Positions 1-10,488 of a stretch of 64,000 nucleotides of DNA are shown piece by piece. The notes below the pieces were generated by a model. The model was given only the letters and a program-made list of their open reading frames with translations. It was not told where the DNA came from and searched no databases. Source of the DNA: Acrocarpospora catenulata (GTDB taxonomy: Bacteria; Actinomycetota; Actinomycetes; Streptosporangiales; Streptosporangiaceae); NCBI RefSeq assembly GCF_018476525.1, contig NZ_JAHCST010000008.1, forward strand, positions 208,093 to 272,092. The letters run 5' to 3'. The stretch's first letter is position 1, and the number at the start of each line of letters is the position of its first letter. Both the position numbers and the translations under genes were made by a program.

Positions 1-1
1 C

Positions 2-394
2 ACCGAGTTCGGCCAGAACACCTACGACGAGATCAACCTCATCAAACCGGGCGCCAACTACGGCTGGCCGGTGGTCGAAGGGGTGGCCGACGACGACCGG
101 TACACCAACCCGATCGTCACCTGGTCCACGGACGAGGCGTCCCCGTCCGGCCTGGCGTACGCGGGGGGTTCGCTCTGGGCTGCGGCGCTGCGCGGCCAGA
201 AGCTGTGGCAGGTCCCGGTGACCCCCGAGGGCGCCGCGGGCACGCCGGTGGCCCGTTACGACGGCGAGTACGGGCGCATGCGCGCGGTGGCCGCCGCCCC
301 CGACGGCAGCCTCTGGGCGACCACCAGCAACCTGGACGGCCGGGGCTCCCCCAACGACGGCGACGACCGGGTGCTGGTCATCACGATGAAGTAG
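2..394 (+). CDS. PQQ-dependent sugar dehydrogenase (glucose/sorbosone dehydrogenase family), C-terminal part
   Basis: The reading frame is open from the left edge, so only about 130 C-terminal residues are present. They show the last blades of a beta-propeller typical of soluble glucose/sorbosone dehydrogenases: an NYGWP motif near the start (bases 57-71), an SGLAY segment with LWAAALRG, and a closing RGSPNDGDDRVL stretch that matches the family's usual C-terminal ending. These enzymes oxidise aldoses outside the membrane using pyrroloquinoline quinone; whether this protein is secreted cannot be judged because the N-terminus is missing. The stop TAG at 392-394 lies inside the 3' end of the convergent VanW-domain gene, a 14 bp tail-to-tail overlap. 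Confidence 0.8.
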   Translation, partial: TEFGQNTYDEINLIKPGANYGWPVVEGVADDDRYTNPIVTWSTDEASPSGLAYAGGSLWAAALRGQKLWQVPVTPEGAAGTPVARYDGEYGRMRAVAAAPDGSLWATTSNLDGRGSPNDGDDRVLVITMK

Positions 395-2336
395 CGGGAG
401 GGCAGATCACCTGGGGCTGCGGGTGGTAGGTGGTGGTGACGGTGTCGGTCAGCGGCGTGCCGCCCGCGACCGGGGTGAGCACCCGGGTGGTCCGGATGGT
501 GAATCCGGCCACGCCCGCCTGCGGCACGCAGCCGGTGGCCGGGCCGGTGGTCTGCCCGGCCGGGACCACCTTGTACCGGGCCGACTGCTTGAGCTCGACG
601 TTGAACCGGGCGGTGCTCCAGAGCGTGACCGTCACCGCGGTGCCGGTGGCCGTGGCCCTGATCAGCACCCCGTGGTTGGAGTCGTTGCGCCAGCGCAGGT
701 CGGGGGCAGGGTAGGAGACGGCCACCTCGAGACCGGGCGGGTACTGCGACACGAAGCCACTGTGCGGGACGGCCTCCACCGTCTCCAGACCGCCGAGCAG
801 GACCGCGTTGTACATGGCGGTGGCGAACTGCGAGATCCCGGCCACGTCCCGGCCGTGCTTGCCGCGCACCTCGACGTCCTCGGCCGAGCCGGTGAAGCCC
901 GCCGCGCCCTCCCGGCGGCCGGTCGCGTTGTTGAGCGAGAAGGTCTCCCCCGGCTGCACGATCCGGCCGTCCAGCATCCGCGCCACGGTCTGGATGTTGC
1001 CCACCCGGGGCTGACAGCACGGGAAGACGGAGGTGTGCGTGCCGATCCGCTCCTTGACGCCGAGCTTGGCGGCTTCCTGGTCGGTGAGCGTGGGCTGCGC
1101 GGTCACCAGCGGGACCGTCACGGTACGGTCGCCGCCCGGCCCGATCTCCTTGATCACCTCGGCGCTGAGTCGTGCGGTGTCCACCCCCTTGCCGGCCTTG
1201 GCGGGGACGAGCGCGGGCTGGGAGCCGCTGGTGTCGAAGGTGGCGTTCTTCGGGGCCAGCTCCGGCGGCACCAGGTTCATGCCCCGGATCGCGGCGGCGC
1301 CGTCGAACTGCGGGTTGAGCCCTCCGGAGCCGTCGGGGATGAAGGCCAGGTGGGCGGCGAGCAGCTCCGGTGAGAGTTCGACGGTGGTGTCCTTGGTCAC
1401 CAGCCGGACCGGCCCGGATATCGCGCGTTTGGCCCAGGCCAGCATCTCGGCCACGCCCGACTTGCTCACCGTCGGCCGGGCCGGGAGCGGATCCACCTCG
1501 ACGATCAGCTCGGGCGTCAGGTAGGCGTCGGTCACGCCCTCGGCGATCGCGGTCACGTTGACGGTGGTCCCGGCCTTCGGCTCGACGGCCACCGGCTGCA
1601 GCCCGTCGAAACGCACGCCGCCCTCGACCATGCGCTCTTCCAGGTCGCGCGCCACCTCAGTGGTGATCACCTGGTCCAGCCGGTTGCGGTCCACCGCGAT
1701 CACGGGCTTGACCTCGTGCTGCCCGGTGAAGGCCTGCCAGACCTCCATCGGGCTGGGGAAGCCGGTGGGCAGCTGCTCCACGGTTGCGGCCGCGTTCAGC
1801 GACAGGCCGCTGGTCTGCGGGTTGAGGCTGACCCGCTGGGCGCCCTGCTTGATCACGATGGCGGTGGCGATGTGGCTGGCCATGCGGTCGCGGAGCCGCT
1901 GCTCCGCCTCGGCCGTGGTCAGACCGCCCAGGTCGACGCCGAGCACGGTGGTGCCGGGCAGCACCCGGCCGGTGAGCAGCACGGCGGGGATCAGGTAGGC
2001 CAATAACGCCATGACGGTCAGCGTGATGCACAACATGCGGCACCAGCGGAACTGCGGCTCGTCCGGCTCGGCGGCCCGTTCGGCGAGCGTGACCCCGCCC
2101 AGCGGGGCCGGTTTGGGCCCGGCCACCCGCCACGGCTCCACCGTCGCGGGCGGCGGCAGGGCACTGTCCTGGGGGTTGGCGGGGGTGAGCGGGCGGCTGC
2201 CGAAGATGTCGGAGGAGACGCCCGGGGGCAGCGAGCCGGTGGCGGGGCGGACGGGGTGTTTCCGGCGGGGAACGGTCGGAGTCGCCGCCGCGAACGGGTC
2301 CGTCGGCGGGTCGATGGACGCTCCGGCGTTGCGCAC
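381..2336 (-). CDS. VanW-domain membrane protein with putative peptidoglycan-binding domains
   Basis: The 651-residue protein has a proline-rich cytoplasmic N-terminus (residues 1-95), one membrane helix (about 101-123), then a long extracytoplasmic part. The GVDLGGLTTAEAEQRL segment just after the helix is typical of the YoaR-like putative peptidoglycan-binding domain, and the last 200 residues form a VanW domain (ISQFATAMYNAVLLGGLE, then PHSGFVSQYPPG). VanW proteins are associated with cell-wall modification and glycopeptide resistance clusters but have no proven reaction. There is no vanHAX neighbourhood, so resistance is not implied. The GTG start at 2336 is preceded by GGAGGAG, a good ribosome binding site. 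The gene is monocistronic and convergent with the sugar dehydrogenase. Confidence 0.85.
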   Translation of the reverse strand: MRNAGASIDPPTDPFAAATPTVPRRKHPVRPATGSLPPGVSSDIFGSRPLTPANPQDSALPPPATVEPWRVAGPKPAPLGGVTLAERAAEPDEPQFRWCRMLCITLTVMALLAYLIPAVLLTGRVLPGTTVLGVDLGGLTTAEAEQRLRDRMASHIATAIVIKQGAQRVSLNPQTSGLSLNAAATVEQLPTGFPSPMEVWQAFTGQHEVKPVIAVDRNRLDQVITTEVARDLEERMVEGGVRFDGLQPVAVEPKAGTTVNVTAIAEGVTDAYLTPELIVEVDPLPARPTVSKSGVAEMLAWAKRAISGPVRLVTKDTTVELSPELLAAHLAFIPDGSGGLNPQFDGAAAIRGMNLVPPELAPKNATFDTSGSQPALVPAKAGKGVDTARLSAEVIKEIGPGGDRTVTVPLVTAQPTLTDQEAAKLGVKERIGTHTSVFPCCQPRVGNIQTVARMLDGRIVQPGETFSLNNATGRREGAAGFTGSAEDVEVRGKHGRDVAGISQFATAMYNAVLLGGLETVEAVPHSGFVSQYPPGLEVAVSYPAPDLRWRNDSNHGVLIRATATGTAVTVTLWSTARFNVELKQSARYKVVPAGQTTGPATGCVPQAGVAGFTIRTTRVLTPVAGGTPLTDTVTTTYHPQPQVICPPATSS

Positions 2337-2462
2337 GCCTCGCTCTCCTCCGGCTCAGGGGAAACACCCTTCAGTTAACTAACCCTAAATCAACCCCTTC
2401 CGCCTTTGTCACTAAAACGGCGCCTTCTCCTTGTCATGAAGCGCGTCAAGTCCCATAAACGA

Positions 2463-2495
2463 CGAACAGCCCGCCGGGTACCAACGGGCTGTTCG
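2463..2495 (-). terminator. Hairpin terminator of the gatCAB operon
   Basis: An 11 bp perfect stem (CGAACAGCCCG at 2463-2473 with CGGGCTGTTCG at 2485-2495) and an 11-base loop lie 10 bp past the gatB stop. Reading on the minus strand, the stem is followed by TCGTTTATGG, a weak T-rich tail. Confidence 0.7.
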
Positions 2496-2505
2496 CTTCC
2501 TATGG

Positions 2506-4011
2506 TTACTCGCTCACCCCGAGCTTCTCCAGGATGAGCGCGCGGGCCCGGCCCGCGTCGGCCTTGCCCCTGCTCGCCTTCATCACGCCGCCGACCAGCG
2601 CGCCGACCGCCGCGATCTTGCCGCCCCTGATCTTCTCGGCGGCGTCCGCGTTGGCGGCGATGACCTCGTCGATGATGGCCGACAGCGCGCCCTCGTCGTT
2701 GACGATCTGCAGCCCGCGCGCCGCGACCACCTCGTCGGGGGCGCCCTCGCCGGCCAGCACGCCCTCCAGCACCTGGCGGGCCAGCTTGTCGTTGAGCGCG
2801 CCGGAGGCCACCAGCTCGGTCACCCTGGCCACCTGGGCCGGGGTGATCGGCAGCTCGGCCAGCGCAACGCCCCCCTCGTTGGCGCGGCGGGCCAGCTCGC
2901 CCATCCACCACTTGCGCGCGTCCGCCGCCGGGGCGCCCGCCGCGACCGTGGCCTCCACCAGGCCGATGGCGTCGGCGTTGTGCATGGCGGCCATGTCCAG
3001 ATCGGAGACGCCCCACTCGGCCTGCAGGCGCTTGCGCCGCACCGAGGGGAGCTCGGGCAGCCCGGCCTTGAGGCCGGCCACCCATGCCGGGTCCGGCGCG
3101 ATGGGCACCAGGTCGGGCTCCGGGAAGTACCGGTAGTCCTGCGCCTCCTCCTTGGAGCGCCCGCTGGTGGTGAACCCGGTGTCCTCGTGGAAGTGGCGGG
3201 TCTCCTGGATGATCCGGCCGCCGTCGGCGAGGATCGCCGCCTGCCGCTCGATCTCGCTGCGCACCGACCGCTCCACGCTGCGGAGCGAGTTCACGTTCTT
3301 GGTCTCGGTCCTGGTCCCCCACTCGGCCGAGCCGCGCGGCATCAGCGAGACGTTGACGTCGCAGCGGAGCGAGCCCTCCTCCATGCGCACGTCCGAGACG
3401 CCGAGCGTGCGCATGAGCTCGCGCAACTCGGTGACGTACGCCCGGGCCACCTCGGGGGCGAGGCGGTCGGTGCCGGGGATGGGCTTGGTGACGATCTCCA
3501 CCAGCGGGATGCCGGCCCGGTTGTAGTCCACGATCGAGTGGTCGGCGCCCTGGATGCGGCCGGTGGAGCCGCCCACGTGGGTGGACTTGCCGGTGTCCTC
3601 CTCCAGGTGCACCCGCTCGATGCCGATCCGCACCGTGGTGCCCTCGACCTCGACGTCCAGGTAACCGTCGACGCAGAGCGGCTCGTCGTACTGGCTGATC
3701 TGGTAGTTCTTCGGCATGTCCGGGTAGAAGTAGTTCTTCCGGGCGAACCTGCACCATTCAGCGATTGAGCAGTTGAGCGCCAGCCCGATCCGGATCGTCG
3801 ACTCGATCGCGGTCGCGTTGGCCACCGGCAGCGACCCCGGCAGCGCCAGGCAGACCGGGCAGACCTGGGTGTTCGGCGGCGCGCCGAAGGCGGTCGGGCA
3901 GCCGCAGAACATCTTGGACGCCGTGCCCAGCTCGACGTGGGTCTCCAGGCCGAGCACCGGCTCGAAACGGGCCAGGGCCTCGTCGTACGGCATAAAGGTG
4001 GTGGTGCTCAC
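2506..4011 (-). CDS. gatB: Aspartyl/glutamyl-tRNA amidotransferase subunit B
   Basis: GatB phosphorylates the side chain of Glu or Asp misacylated on tRNA-Gln or tRNA-Asn and, with ammonia from GatA, converts it to Gln or Asn. The 501-residue protein begins with the kinase-like cradle ([10 protein letters not shown] near residue 20), has the paired zinc cysteines CGC and CPVC, and ends in the YqeY-like helical tail (last 150 residues). The GTG start at 4011 is chosen because it gives a 4 bp GTGA overlap with the gatA stop and the normal family N-terminus. An in-frame extension further upstream runs through gatA and has no homology. This is the third gene of gatCAB and is followed by a terminator. 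Confidence 0.97.
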   Translation of the reverse strand: MSTTTFMPYDEALARFEPVLGLETHVELGTASKMFCGCPTAFGAPPNTQVCPVCLALPGSLPVANATAIESTIRIGLALNCSIAEWCRFARKNYFYPDMPKNYQISQYDEPLCVDGYLDVEVEGTTVRIGIERVHLEEDTGKSTHVGGSTGRIQGADHSIVDYNRAGIPLVEIVTKPIPGTDRLAPEVARAYVTELRELMRTLGVSDVRMEEGSLRCDVNVSLMPRGSAEWGTRTETKNVNSLRSVERSVRSEIERQAAILADGGRIIQETRHFHEDTGFTTSGRSKEEAQDYRYFPEPDLVPIAPDPAWVAGLKAGLPELPSVRRKRLQAEWGVSDLDMAAMHNADAIGLVEATVAAGAPAADARKWWMGELARRANEGGVALAELPITPAQVARVTELVASGALNDKLARQVLEGVLAGEGAPDEVVAARGLQIVNDEGALSAIIDEVIAANADAAEKIRGGKIAAVGALVGGVMKASRGKADAGRARALILEKLGVSE

Positions 4012-5498
4012 AGGGCCGGAGCCTCCTTCAGCAGCGGGCCGCCCCAGCGGGACTCGAAGGCCTTCTCGACGGCCGCGCCGACGCGGTAGCAGCGGTCGTC
4101 GCCCAGGACCGGGGCCATGATCTGCAGGCCGACCGGCAGGCCGTCCTCGTCGGCCAGGCCGCACGGGACCGAGATGGCCGCGTTGCCCGCCAGGTTGGAC
4201 GGGATGGTGCACAGGTCGGCCAGGTACATCGCCATCGGGTCGTCGGCGCGCTCGCCGATCGGGAAGGCGGTGGTCGGGGTGGTCGGCGAGACCAGCACGT
4301 CGACCTGGTGGAAGGCGGCGTCGAAGTCGCGGGCGATGAGCGTGCGCACCTTCTGCGCCGAGCCGTAGTAGGCGTCGTAGTAGCCGCTGGACAGCGCGTA
4401 CGTGCCGAGCATGATGCGCCGCTTGACCTCGGGGCCGAAGCCGGCCGCCCGGGTCAGCGCCATCACCTCCTCGGCGCTGCGGGTGCCGTCGTCGCCGACG
4501 CGCAGGCCGTACCGCATGGCGTCGAAGCGGGCCAGGTTGGAGGAGCACTCCGAGGGGGCGATCAGGTAGTACGCGGGCAGCGCGTACTCGAAGGACGGGC
4601 AGGAGACCTCGACGACCTTGGCGCCGAGGGACTCCAGCAGGTCCACCGCCTCGCGGAAGCGGGCCAGCACGCCGGGCTGGTAGCCCTCGCCGCCGAACTC
4701 CTTGACCACGCCGACGCGCAGCCCGGCCACGTCGGCCTGGCGGGCGGCCTCCACCACCGGCGGCACGGGCTTGGCGATCGAGGTGGAGTCCATCGGGTCG
4801 TGACCCGAGAACGCCTCGTGCAGCAGCGCCGCGTCCAGCACGGTGCGGGCGAACGGGCCCGGGGTGTCCAGCGAGGAGGCGAAGGCGATCAACCCGTACC
4901 GCGAGCTGCCGCCGTAGGTGGGCTTCATGCCGACGATGCCGGTCACCGCGGCGGGCTGGCGGATCGAGCCGCCGGTGTCGGTGCCCGTGCTCAGCGGGGC
5001 CTGGTAGGCGGCCACCGAGGCGGAGGCGCCACCGGAGGAGCCGCCGGGGATGCGGGACAGGTCCCACGGGTTGTGCGTCGGGCCGTAGGCGGAGTTCTCG
5101 GTGGAGGAGCCCATCGCGAACTCGTCCAGGTTGGTCTTGCCGAGAATGACCAGGCCCGCCTCACGCAACCGGCGGGTCACCGTCGCGTCGTACGGCGGGC
5201 GCCAGCCCTCCAGGATCTTCGAACCGGCCGTGGTGGGCATGTCGACGGTGGTGAAGACGTCCTTGTGCGCGATCGGCACCCCCGCCAGCGGGCCCAGTTC
5301 CTCCCCGGCCGCCCGGCGCTCGTCCACCGCGCGTGCCTGGACCAGCACCGCCTCGGGGTCGACGTGCAGGAAGGCGTGCACCTTCGGTTCGACCTCGGCG
5401 ATCCGGTCCAGGTGGGCCTGGGCGACCTCGACGGCGGAGACCTCACCGGCGGCCATCAGGCGGCCGAGCTCCGCCGCGCTCTCGTGGATCAGGCTCAT
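4008..5498 (-). CDS. gatA: Aspartyl/glutamyl-tRNA amidotransferase subunit A
   Basis: GatA is the glutaminase of the GatCAB complex; it releases ammonia from glutamine and channels it to GatB. The 496-residue sequence has the amidase-signature Ser-Ser-Lys catalytic set: the lysine in PIAHKD (about residue 78), the cis-serine in [11 protein letters not shown] and the nucleophile region [11 protein letters not shown] (about residues 150-165). The ATG at 5498 overlaps the gatC stop by 4 bp (ATGA) and the stop overlaps the gatB GTG by 4 bp, so the three subunits are translationally coupled. Length and ending are normal. Confidence 0.97.
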   Translation of the reverse strand: MSLIHESAAELGRLMAAGEVSAVEVAQAHLDRIAEVEPKVHAFLHVDPEAVLVQARAVDERRAAGEELGPLAGVPIAHKDVFTTVDMPTTAGSKILEGWRPPYDATVTRRLREAGLVILGKTNLDEFAMGSSTENSAYGPTHNPWDLSRIPGGSSGGASASVAAYQAPLSTGTDTGGSIRQPAAVTGIVGMKPTYGGSSRYGLIAFASSLDTPGPFARTVLDAALLHEAFSGHDPMDSTSIAKPVPPVVEAARQADVAGLRVGVVKEFGGEGYQPGVLARFREAVDLLESLGAKVVEVSCPSFEYALPAYYLIAPSECSSNLARFDAMRYGLRVGDDGTRSAEEVMALTRAAGFGPEVKRRIMLGTYALSSGYYDAYYGSAQKVRTLIARDFDAAFHQVDVLVSPTTPTTAFPIGERADDPMAMYLADLCTIPSNLAGNAAISVPCGLADEDGLPVGLQIMAPVLGDDRCYRVGAAVEKAFESRWGGPLLKEAPAL

Positions 5499-5794
5499 GC
5501 CTCCTCCCCGAGAATCCTGGGCACCCGGAAGCGGTCGTCCTCCACCGCCGGGGCGCCGGACAGCGCCTGGTCGGGGGTGAGGCTGGGCCGTACCTCGTCG
5601 GGCCGGAAGACGTTCTCCAAGGGCAGCGCGTGCGAGGACGGCGGGATGTCGGCGGTGGCGACCTCGGCGACGCGGGCGACCGCGCCGACGATCTGGTCGA
5701 GCTGGGCGGCGAAGTGGTCGAGTTCCTCATCGGCCAGCGCCAGCCGGGACAGCCGGGCGAGGTGAGCGACCTCTTCGCGGGTTATCACGGACAT
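5495..5794 (-). CDS. gatC: Aspartyl/glutamyl-tRNA amidotransferase subunit C
   Basis: GatC is the small belt-like subunit that stabilises GatA against GatB. The 99-residue protein has the usual N-terminus ([22 protein letters not shown]) and the [14 protein letters not shown] segment near residue 65 found in bacterial GatC. It is the first gene of gatCAB. The ATG at 5794 has no evident Shine-Dalgarno sequence. The 68 bp up to the preceding gene presumably hold the operon promoter. Confidence 0.96.
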   Translation of the reverse strand: MSVITREEVAHLARLSRLALADEELDHFAAQLDQIVGAVARVAEVATADIPPSSHALPLENVFRPDEVRPSLTPDQALSGAPAVEDDRFRVPRILGEEA

Positions 5795-5815
5795 CAGTCG
5801 TTGAACCCGTTTCTC

Positions 5816-5842
5816 GGATGGACAGTGAGTGACACTCCATCC
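5816..5842 (-). terminator. Small hairpin between the GGDEF-EAL gene and gatC
   Basis: A 7 bp perfect inverted repeat (GGATGGA and TCCATCC, 13-base loop) lies 21 bp past the stop of the GGDEF-EAL gene and 22 bp before gatC. It could end the upstream transcript or lie in the gatC leader. No T tract is present. Confidence 0.35.
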
Positions 5843-5862
5843 TAGGGGCCAGGTCCGGGCGG

Positions 5863-7962
5863 TCAGCTCCTGGTTTTCACCGCCTCATGCGTGAGGGACG
5901 GCAGGCGCAGGCGGTTGCGGAGCCAGACGACGGCCTCGGCGGCGGGCATCGGCTCGGCCAGCCACCAGCCCTGCCCGGCGTGGCAGCCCATCTCCCGGAG
6001 GGTTTCCGCGACCGCGTCGGACTCCACGCCCTCGGCCACCGCGCGCAGCCCCAGCGACCGCACCAGATCGATGATCGAACGGACGATCCGCGCGTCGTCG
6101 GGGGACTCGCCGATCTTGCGGACGAAGGACGCGTCGATCTTCACCTCGTCCACCTGGAGGCGTTGCAGCCGGACCAGCGTGGAGTACCCGGTGCCGAAGT
6201 CGTCCAGGGCGAGCGGCACGCCGAGCGCGGCCAGGGTGCGGATGGTGTCCGCCGAGTACGCCTGGTCGGTCATCAGGATGCGCTCGGTCACCTCCAGGTG
6301 GATGGCGTGGGGGGGCAGGTCCAGCCGGGTCAGCCCGGCGGCCAGCTGCTCGGGCAGGCCGGAGTCGAGCAGGTCGCGGGCCGAGACGTTCACCGAGATC
6401 GGCACCTCGAGATCGTCGTGCCACCACTGCGCCGCCTGGTTCAGTGCCTTGTCGATGACGTACTGGGTGAGTTCCCGCATCAGGTACGACTGCTCGGCCA
6501 GCGGGATGAACTCCACCGGGGAGACCGGGCCGCGCACCGGATGCCACCAGCGCAGTAGCGCCTCCACGCCCTCCACCTGGCCGTCCTCCAGGGACACCTT
6601 CGGCTGGTAGTGCAGGTCCAGCTCGCCCCGGTCGATGGCGCGGCGCAGGTCGCCCAGCAGGCTCAGCCGCTCCGGGGAGTTGCGGTCCCGTTCCGCGACG
6701 TAGAACTCCACGCCCGCGCGGCTCTCCTTGGCCATGTACATGGCCACGTCCGAGCGTTGCAGCAGCAGCTCGAAGTCGGGGGCGTGGTCGGGGTAGAGGG
6801 CGATGCCGATGGAGGCGTCCAGGTCGAAGGTCATGCCCTCCAGGCGGACCGGCTCGGTGAGCGCGACCCGGAGCCGGGAGGCCACCTCCTTGGCGGCGTG
6901 GCCGTCCCTGATCGAGGGCAGCAGCACCGCGAACTCGTCGCCGCCGAGGCGGGCCACCACGTCGCCCGGCCGCACGCTGTGGGTCAGCCGGTGGGCCACG
7001 ATCTGCAGCAGCAGGTCGCCGACCGGGTGGCCGAGGGTGTCGTTGACCTCCTTGAACCGGTCCAGGTCGAGCAGGAAGAGGCCGACCCGCTCGTGCTCCC
7101 TGGCCTCGGCGAGGGCCTCCTCGGTGCGCAGGATGAGCATCTTCCGGTTGGGCAGGCCGGTCAGGCTGTCGTGCATGGCCTGGTGGTCGCGGCGCATGGA
7201 GAGGGTGGCGGTGAAGTAGACGGCCGCCAGGGGGGCCACGAAGAGCGGCACCAGGCCGGTGCTGTGCTCCATCACCACCACGACCAGGGGGGCCAGGCCC
7301 AGCAGCGCGCCGTACACCATGGCCTGCGGGGCGATCGAGGTCCTGATCACCCGGATCATGGGCTTGCGCTCGTGCAGCGCCACCGCGCCGCAGACCAGCA
7401 GGCCGCGGACGACGAAGTAGGCCAGGCCGGCCAGCGCGATGGCGGGGATGTCGGTGCCCTCGGGGGTCCAGGTCTCCAGCGGGCGCGGGTGGATGCCGAA
7501 CGCGCCGAAGGCGACTCCGGCGGCGGTGCAGGCCAGCGTGGTCTGGGCGATGTTGAAGGCGATGCGGTGCCAGGAGCGGCGGTGCAGCACCCCGCTGACC
7601 ACCACCGCCACCGCCTGGACCAGTACGGCCGCCGAGAGCCCGTGGTGCATGAGCACGGCGAAGGTGAACATGGTCGAGGTGGGGGTGCCGCCGACGATGG
7701 CCGAGGAGCTGACCATGACCGGGCGCAGCTCACCGAGCACCACCAGCACGAGCAGGATCCAGAACAGCATGGTCGTGGCGAGCTGCGCGAGCTCGTAGCC
7801 GCCGAGCCGGAACTGCGCGACGAACAGCGCGGTGAACCCGATCGTGATCACCCCGGCGAGGTAGATCCACAGGGGCGAGCCGGGGCGCGGGCCGGTGTCC
7901 CGCGTGTCCGAAGGATCCGCCAGCTCTGGGCGAGGCGCGAGATGGCGCGCAATAGCAGTCAT
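5863..7962 (-). CDS. rmdB: Membrane-bound GGDEF-EAL cyclic di-GMP protein, RmdB-like
   Basis: About 699 residues. The N-terminal 255 residues hold several membrane helices. A GGDEF domain follows with an intact GGDEF motif (about residues 340-344) and an RPGD inhibitory site exactly five residues before it. The EAL domain has intact EAL (about 467-469) and DDFGTGYS. Both catalytic signatures are complete, so both c-di-GMP synthesis and hydrolysis are possible. In Streptomyces coelicolor, RmdB (SCO5495) lies beside ligA and gatCAB; the same order here supports orthology, where the net activity is phosphodiesterase acting on development. The symbol is assigned by synteny. The frame extends to a TTG at 7980, but the ATG at 7962, 10 bases after a G-rich run, is preferred. 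Confidence 0.88.
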   Translation of the reverse strand: MTAIARHLAPRPELADPSDTRDTGPRPGSPLWIYLAGVITIGFTALFVAQFRLGGYELAQLATTMLFWILLVLVVLGELRPVMVSSSAIVGGTPTSTMFTFAVLMHHGLSAAVLVQAVAVVVSGVLHRRSWHRIAFNIAQTTLACTAAGVAFGAFGIHPRPLETWTPEGTDIPAIALAGLAYFVVRGLLVCGAVALHERKPMIRVIRTSIAPQAMVYGALLGLAPLVVVVMEHSTGLVPLFVAPLAAVYFTATLSMRRDHQAMHDSLTGLPNRKMLILRTEEALAEAREHERVGLFLLDLDRFKEVNDTLGHPVGDLLLQIVAHRLTHSVRPGDVVARLGGDEFAVLLPSIRDGHAAKEVASRLRVALTEPVRLEGMTFDLDASIGIALYPDHAPDFELLLQRSDVAMYMAKESRAGVEFYVAERDRNSPERLSLLGDLRRAIDRGELDLHYQPKVSLEDGQVEGVEALLRWWHPVRGPVSPVEFIPLAEQSYLMRELTQYVIDKALNQAAQWWHDDLEVPISVNVSARDLLDSGLPEQLAAGLTRLDLPPHAIHLEVTERILMTDQAYSADTIRTLAALGVPLALDDFGTGYSTLVRLQRLQVDEVKIDASFVRKIGESPDDARIVRSIIDLVRSLGLRAVAEGVESDAVAETLREMGCHAGQGWWLAEPMPAAEAVVWLRNRLRLPSLTHEAVKTRS

Positions 7963-8076
7963 CGGTAAGAAACCCCCCAAGAGGCCACTATGGGAGGGTA
8001 CGGCCTCTGGACCACTTCGCGAAACCGCTTGGGCACCCTGCGTTACTGTGAAATTGGCCGCGCCTCCGGCACGGCG

Positions 8077-8170
8077 GGCTTGGCCGCCGGGGAGCCTGTG
8101 TCTTCCCTCCTCCGCTCTGGTCGCTTCGCTCCCGCCGCTCCGTCAGTCCAGACACAGGCGCGGCCAAGCC
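8077..8170. repeat. Dispersed palindromic element, copy 1
   Basis: A 94 bp element made of two nested stems. The outer stem is GGCTTGGCCG (8077-8086) with CGGCCAAGCC (8161-8170). The inner stem is GCCTGTGTCT (8094-8103) with AGACACAGGC (8150-8159). The 46-base core contains GGTCGCTTCGCTCCC. A second copy with the same layout is at 53086-53176. The outer stems differ by a compensatory pair (G-C here, A-T there), so the paired structure rather than the primary sequence is kept. Both copies lie in the 5' region of a minus-strand gene. Confidence 0.75.
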
Positions 8171-8324
8171 GGGACATACGACTAGCGGTGCGGCGATTAC
8201 CCATCGTTGGGTGAAAGTTTCAGGTGGCGGGAGGGCGGTTACAGGGGCGTTGCCAGGGGGTTTCAAGTTGGACCTCCCGCCATATTGGCTGTGGGCCTTC
8301 TGGTCTCCAGGATGGGGTGATTAG

Positions 8325-9776
<1,452 letters not shown>

Positions 9777-9820
9777 CCACACCACTGGGTCAGGTACGCC
9801 CGTAGGAGCCACCGACCCCC

Positions 9821-9868
9821 CAGAGGCCACCCGGCCCCGGTCACAAACCGGCGCCGAGGTGGCCTCTG
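9821..9868 (+). terminator. Terminator after the cellulase gene
   Basis: CAGAGGCCAC (9821-9830) pairs perfectly with GTGGCCTCTG (9859-9868), with further CCGG pairing inside. It lies 45 bp past the stop codon and is followed by TTCGTT rather than a long T run. Confidence 0.75.
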
Positions 9869-9907
9869 TTCGTTATCCGTGGCAGGGTTTCATTCATTTA
9901 CAAAAAA

Positions 9908-9919
9908 TTCTCTAGAGAA
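9908..9919. repeat. Palindrome TTCTCTAGAGAA, copy 1
   Basis: Perfect 12 bp palindrome, followed by GTTGCC. The 16-mer TTCTCTAGAGAAGTTG recurs exactly 102 bp downstream. It could be an operator pair or part of a degenerate dispersed element. Confidence 0.6.
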
Positions 9920-10009
9920 GTTGCCTCTTCGGGCGGAATTTGAATCACGCAGCGGCACATCAACGGAGGCGATTCTTAGTCCCGCAAGCTTCCAGATTTT
10001 TGCGCCAAG

Positions 10010-10021
10010 TTCTCTAGAGAA
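10010..10021. repeat. Palindrome TTCTCTAGAGAA, copy 2
   Basis: Second copy of the 12 bp palindrome; the flanks extend the dyad to CAAG-palindrome-GTTG with one mismatch per arm. It has the same orientation as the copy at 9908. Confidence 0.6.
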
Positions 10022-10395
10022 GTTGGCCAGTTCCCCTGAAAGTGCTAATCGCCATCCGGCTCTCGCCGACAGACTTCCCAAAACGATCACACCATAACAA
10101 ATAGTCAAGTGGCGTGTCAATAACAGCGTATCGGGACTTCTCGGCGAGCTATTTCAGTCGTGACCGACCTGCCCGATCAATACCGTAGGGCCCATGCGAG
10201 GACGAACCGGAAGAAGCAGGAAGGCGGTCGTGGCGAGGCTGCGCCACCCACGCGGACTTGGCCATCCCCGGACGCGAAGCTGGTGACGACGGCCGTGTCC
10301 CCCTGTTCTCCCTGCTCATCCCCTGGTCAAGAACCTTTGAGCCCCTCGGCGCAACCGCTTGCGGGTGTGTCTGTGCGTGAGGCTGGGGCGGTTGG

Positions 10396-10488
10396 TTATT
10401 CCAGGAGGTTGTCGACAGCGAAGATGTAGGCGAGTCCGACGATGACCGCCAGGGCGGCGAGAATCATCATGAGAAGTGTGTTCCGCAC
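10396..10488 (-). CDS. Small hydrophobic protein (30 residues), candidate single-span membrane protein
   Basis: A 31-codon frame runs from GTG (10488-10486) to TAA. The product has a basic N-terminus (MRNT) and then an almost unbroken hydrophobic stretch (LLMMILAALAVIVGLAYIF), ending AVDNLLE, as expected for one membrane helix with a short acidic tail. A run GGGGGA sits 6 bases before the start. A possible promoter (TGACCA, 18 bp, TAGGAT; 10509-10538 on the minus strand) precedes it. I do not recognise the family. The alternatives are a start at one of the two internal ATGs or chance; start signals plus helix composition make a real gene more likely than not. Confidence 0.5.
   Translation of the reverse strand: MRNTLLMMILAALAVIVGLAYIFAVDNLLE

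Larger units (their letters stand above)
9869..10395. other. Gene-poor region with lower GC than its surroundings
   Basis: About 530 bp. The part from 9885 to 10115 is visibly AT-richer than the rest of the window and carries the 12 bp palindrome TTCTCTAGAGAA twice. Short open frames exist on both strands (for example 9890-10120 on the minus strand) but have no family features and no convincing start signals. A small inverted repeat (CGCAA-CCGC-TTGCG, about 10351-10364) lies near the end. No gene is called. Confidence 0.5.

Noticed and set aside
381..2336. VanW gene as evidence of a glycopeptide-resistance cluster
   Set aside because: No vanHAX, vanRS or other resistance genes around; VanW-domain proteins are common wall-associated proteins in actinobacteria.
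9890..10120. 76-residue minus-strand frame in the AT-rich island (contains NFSRE twice)
   Set aside because: The internal similarity just reflects the repeated palindrome; no ribosome site and no recognisable fold. Kept only as a repeat observation.
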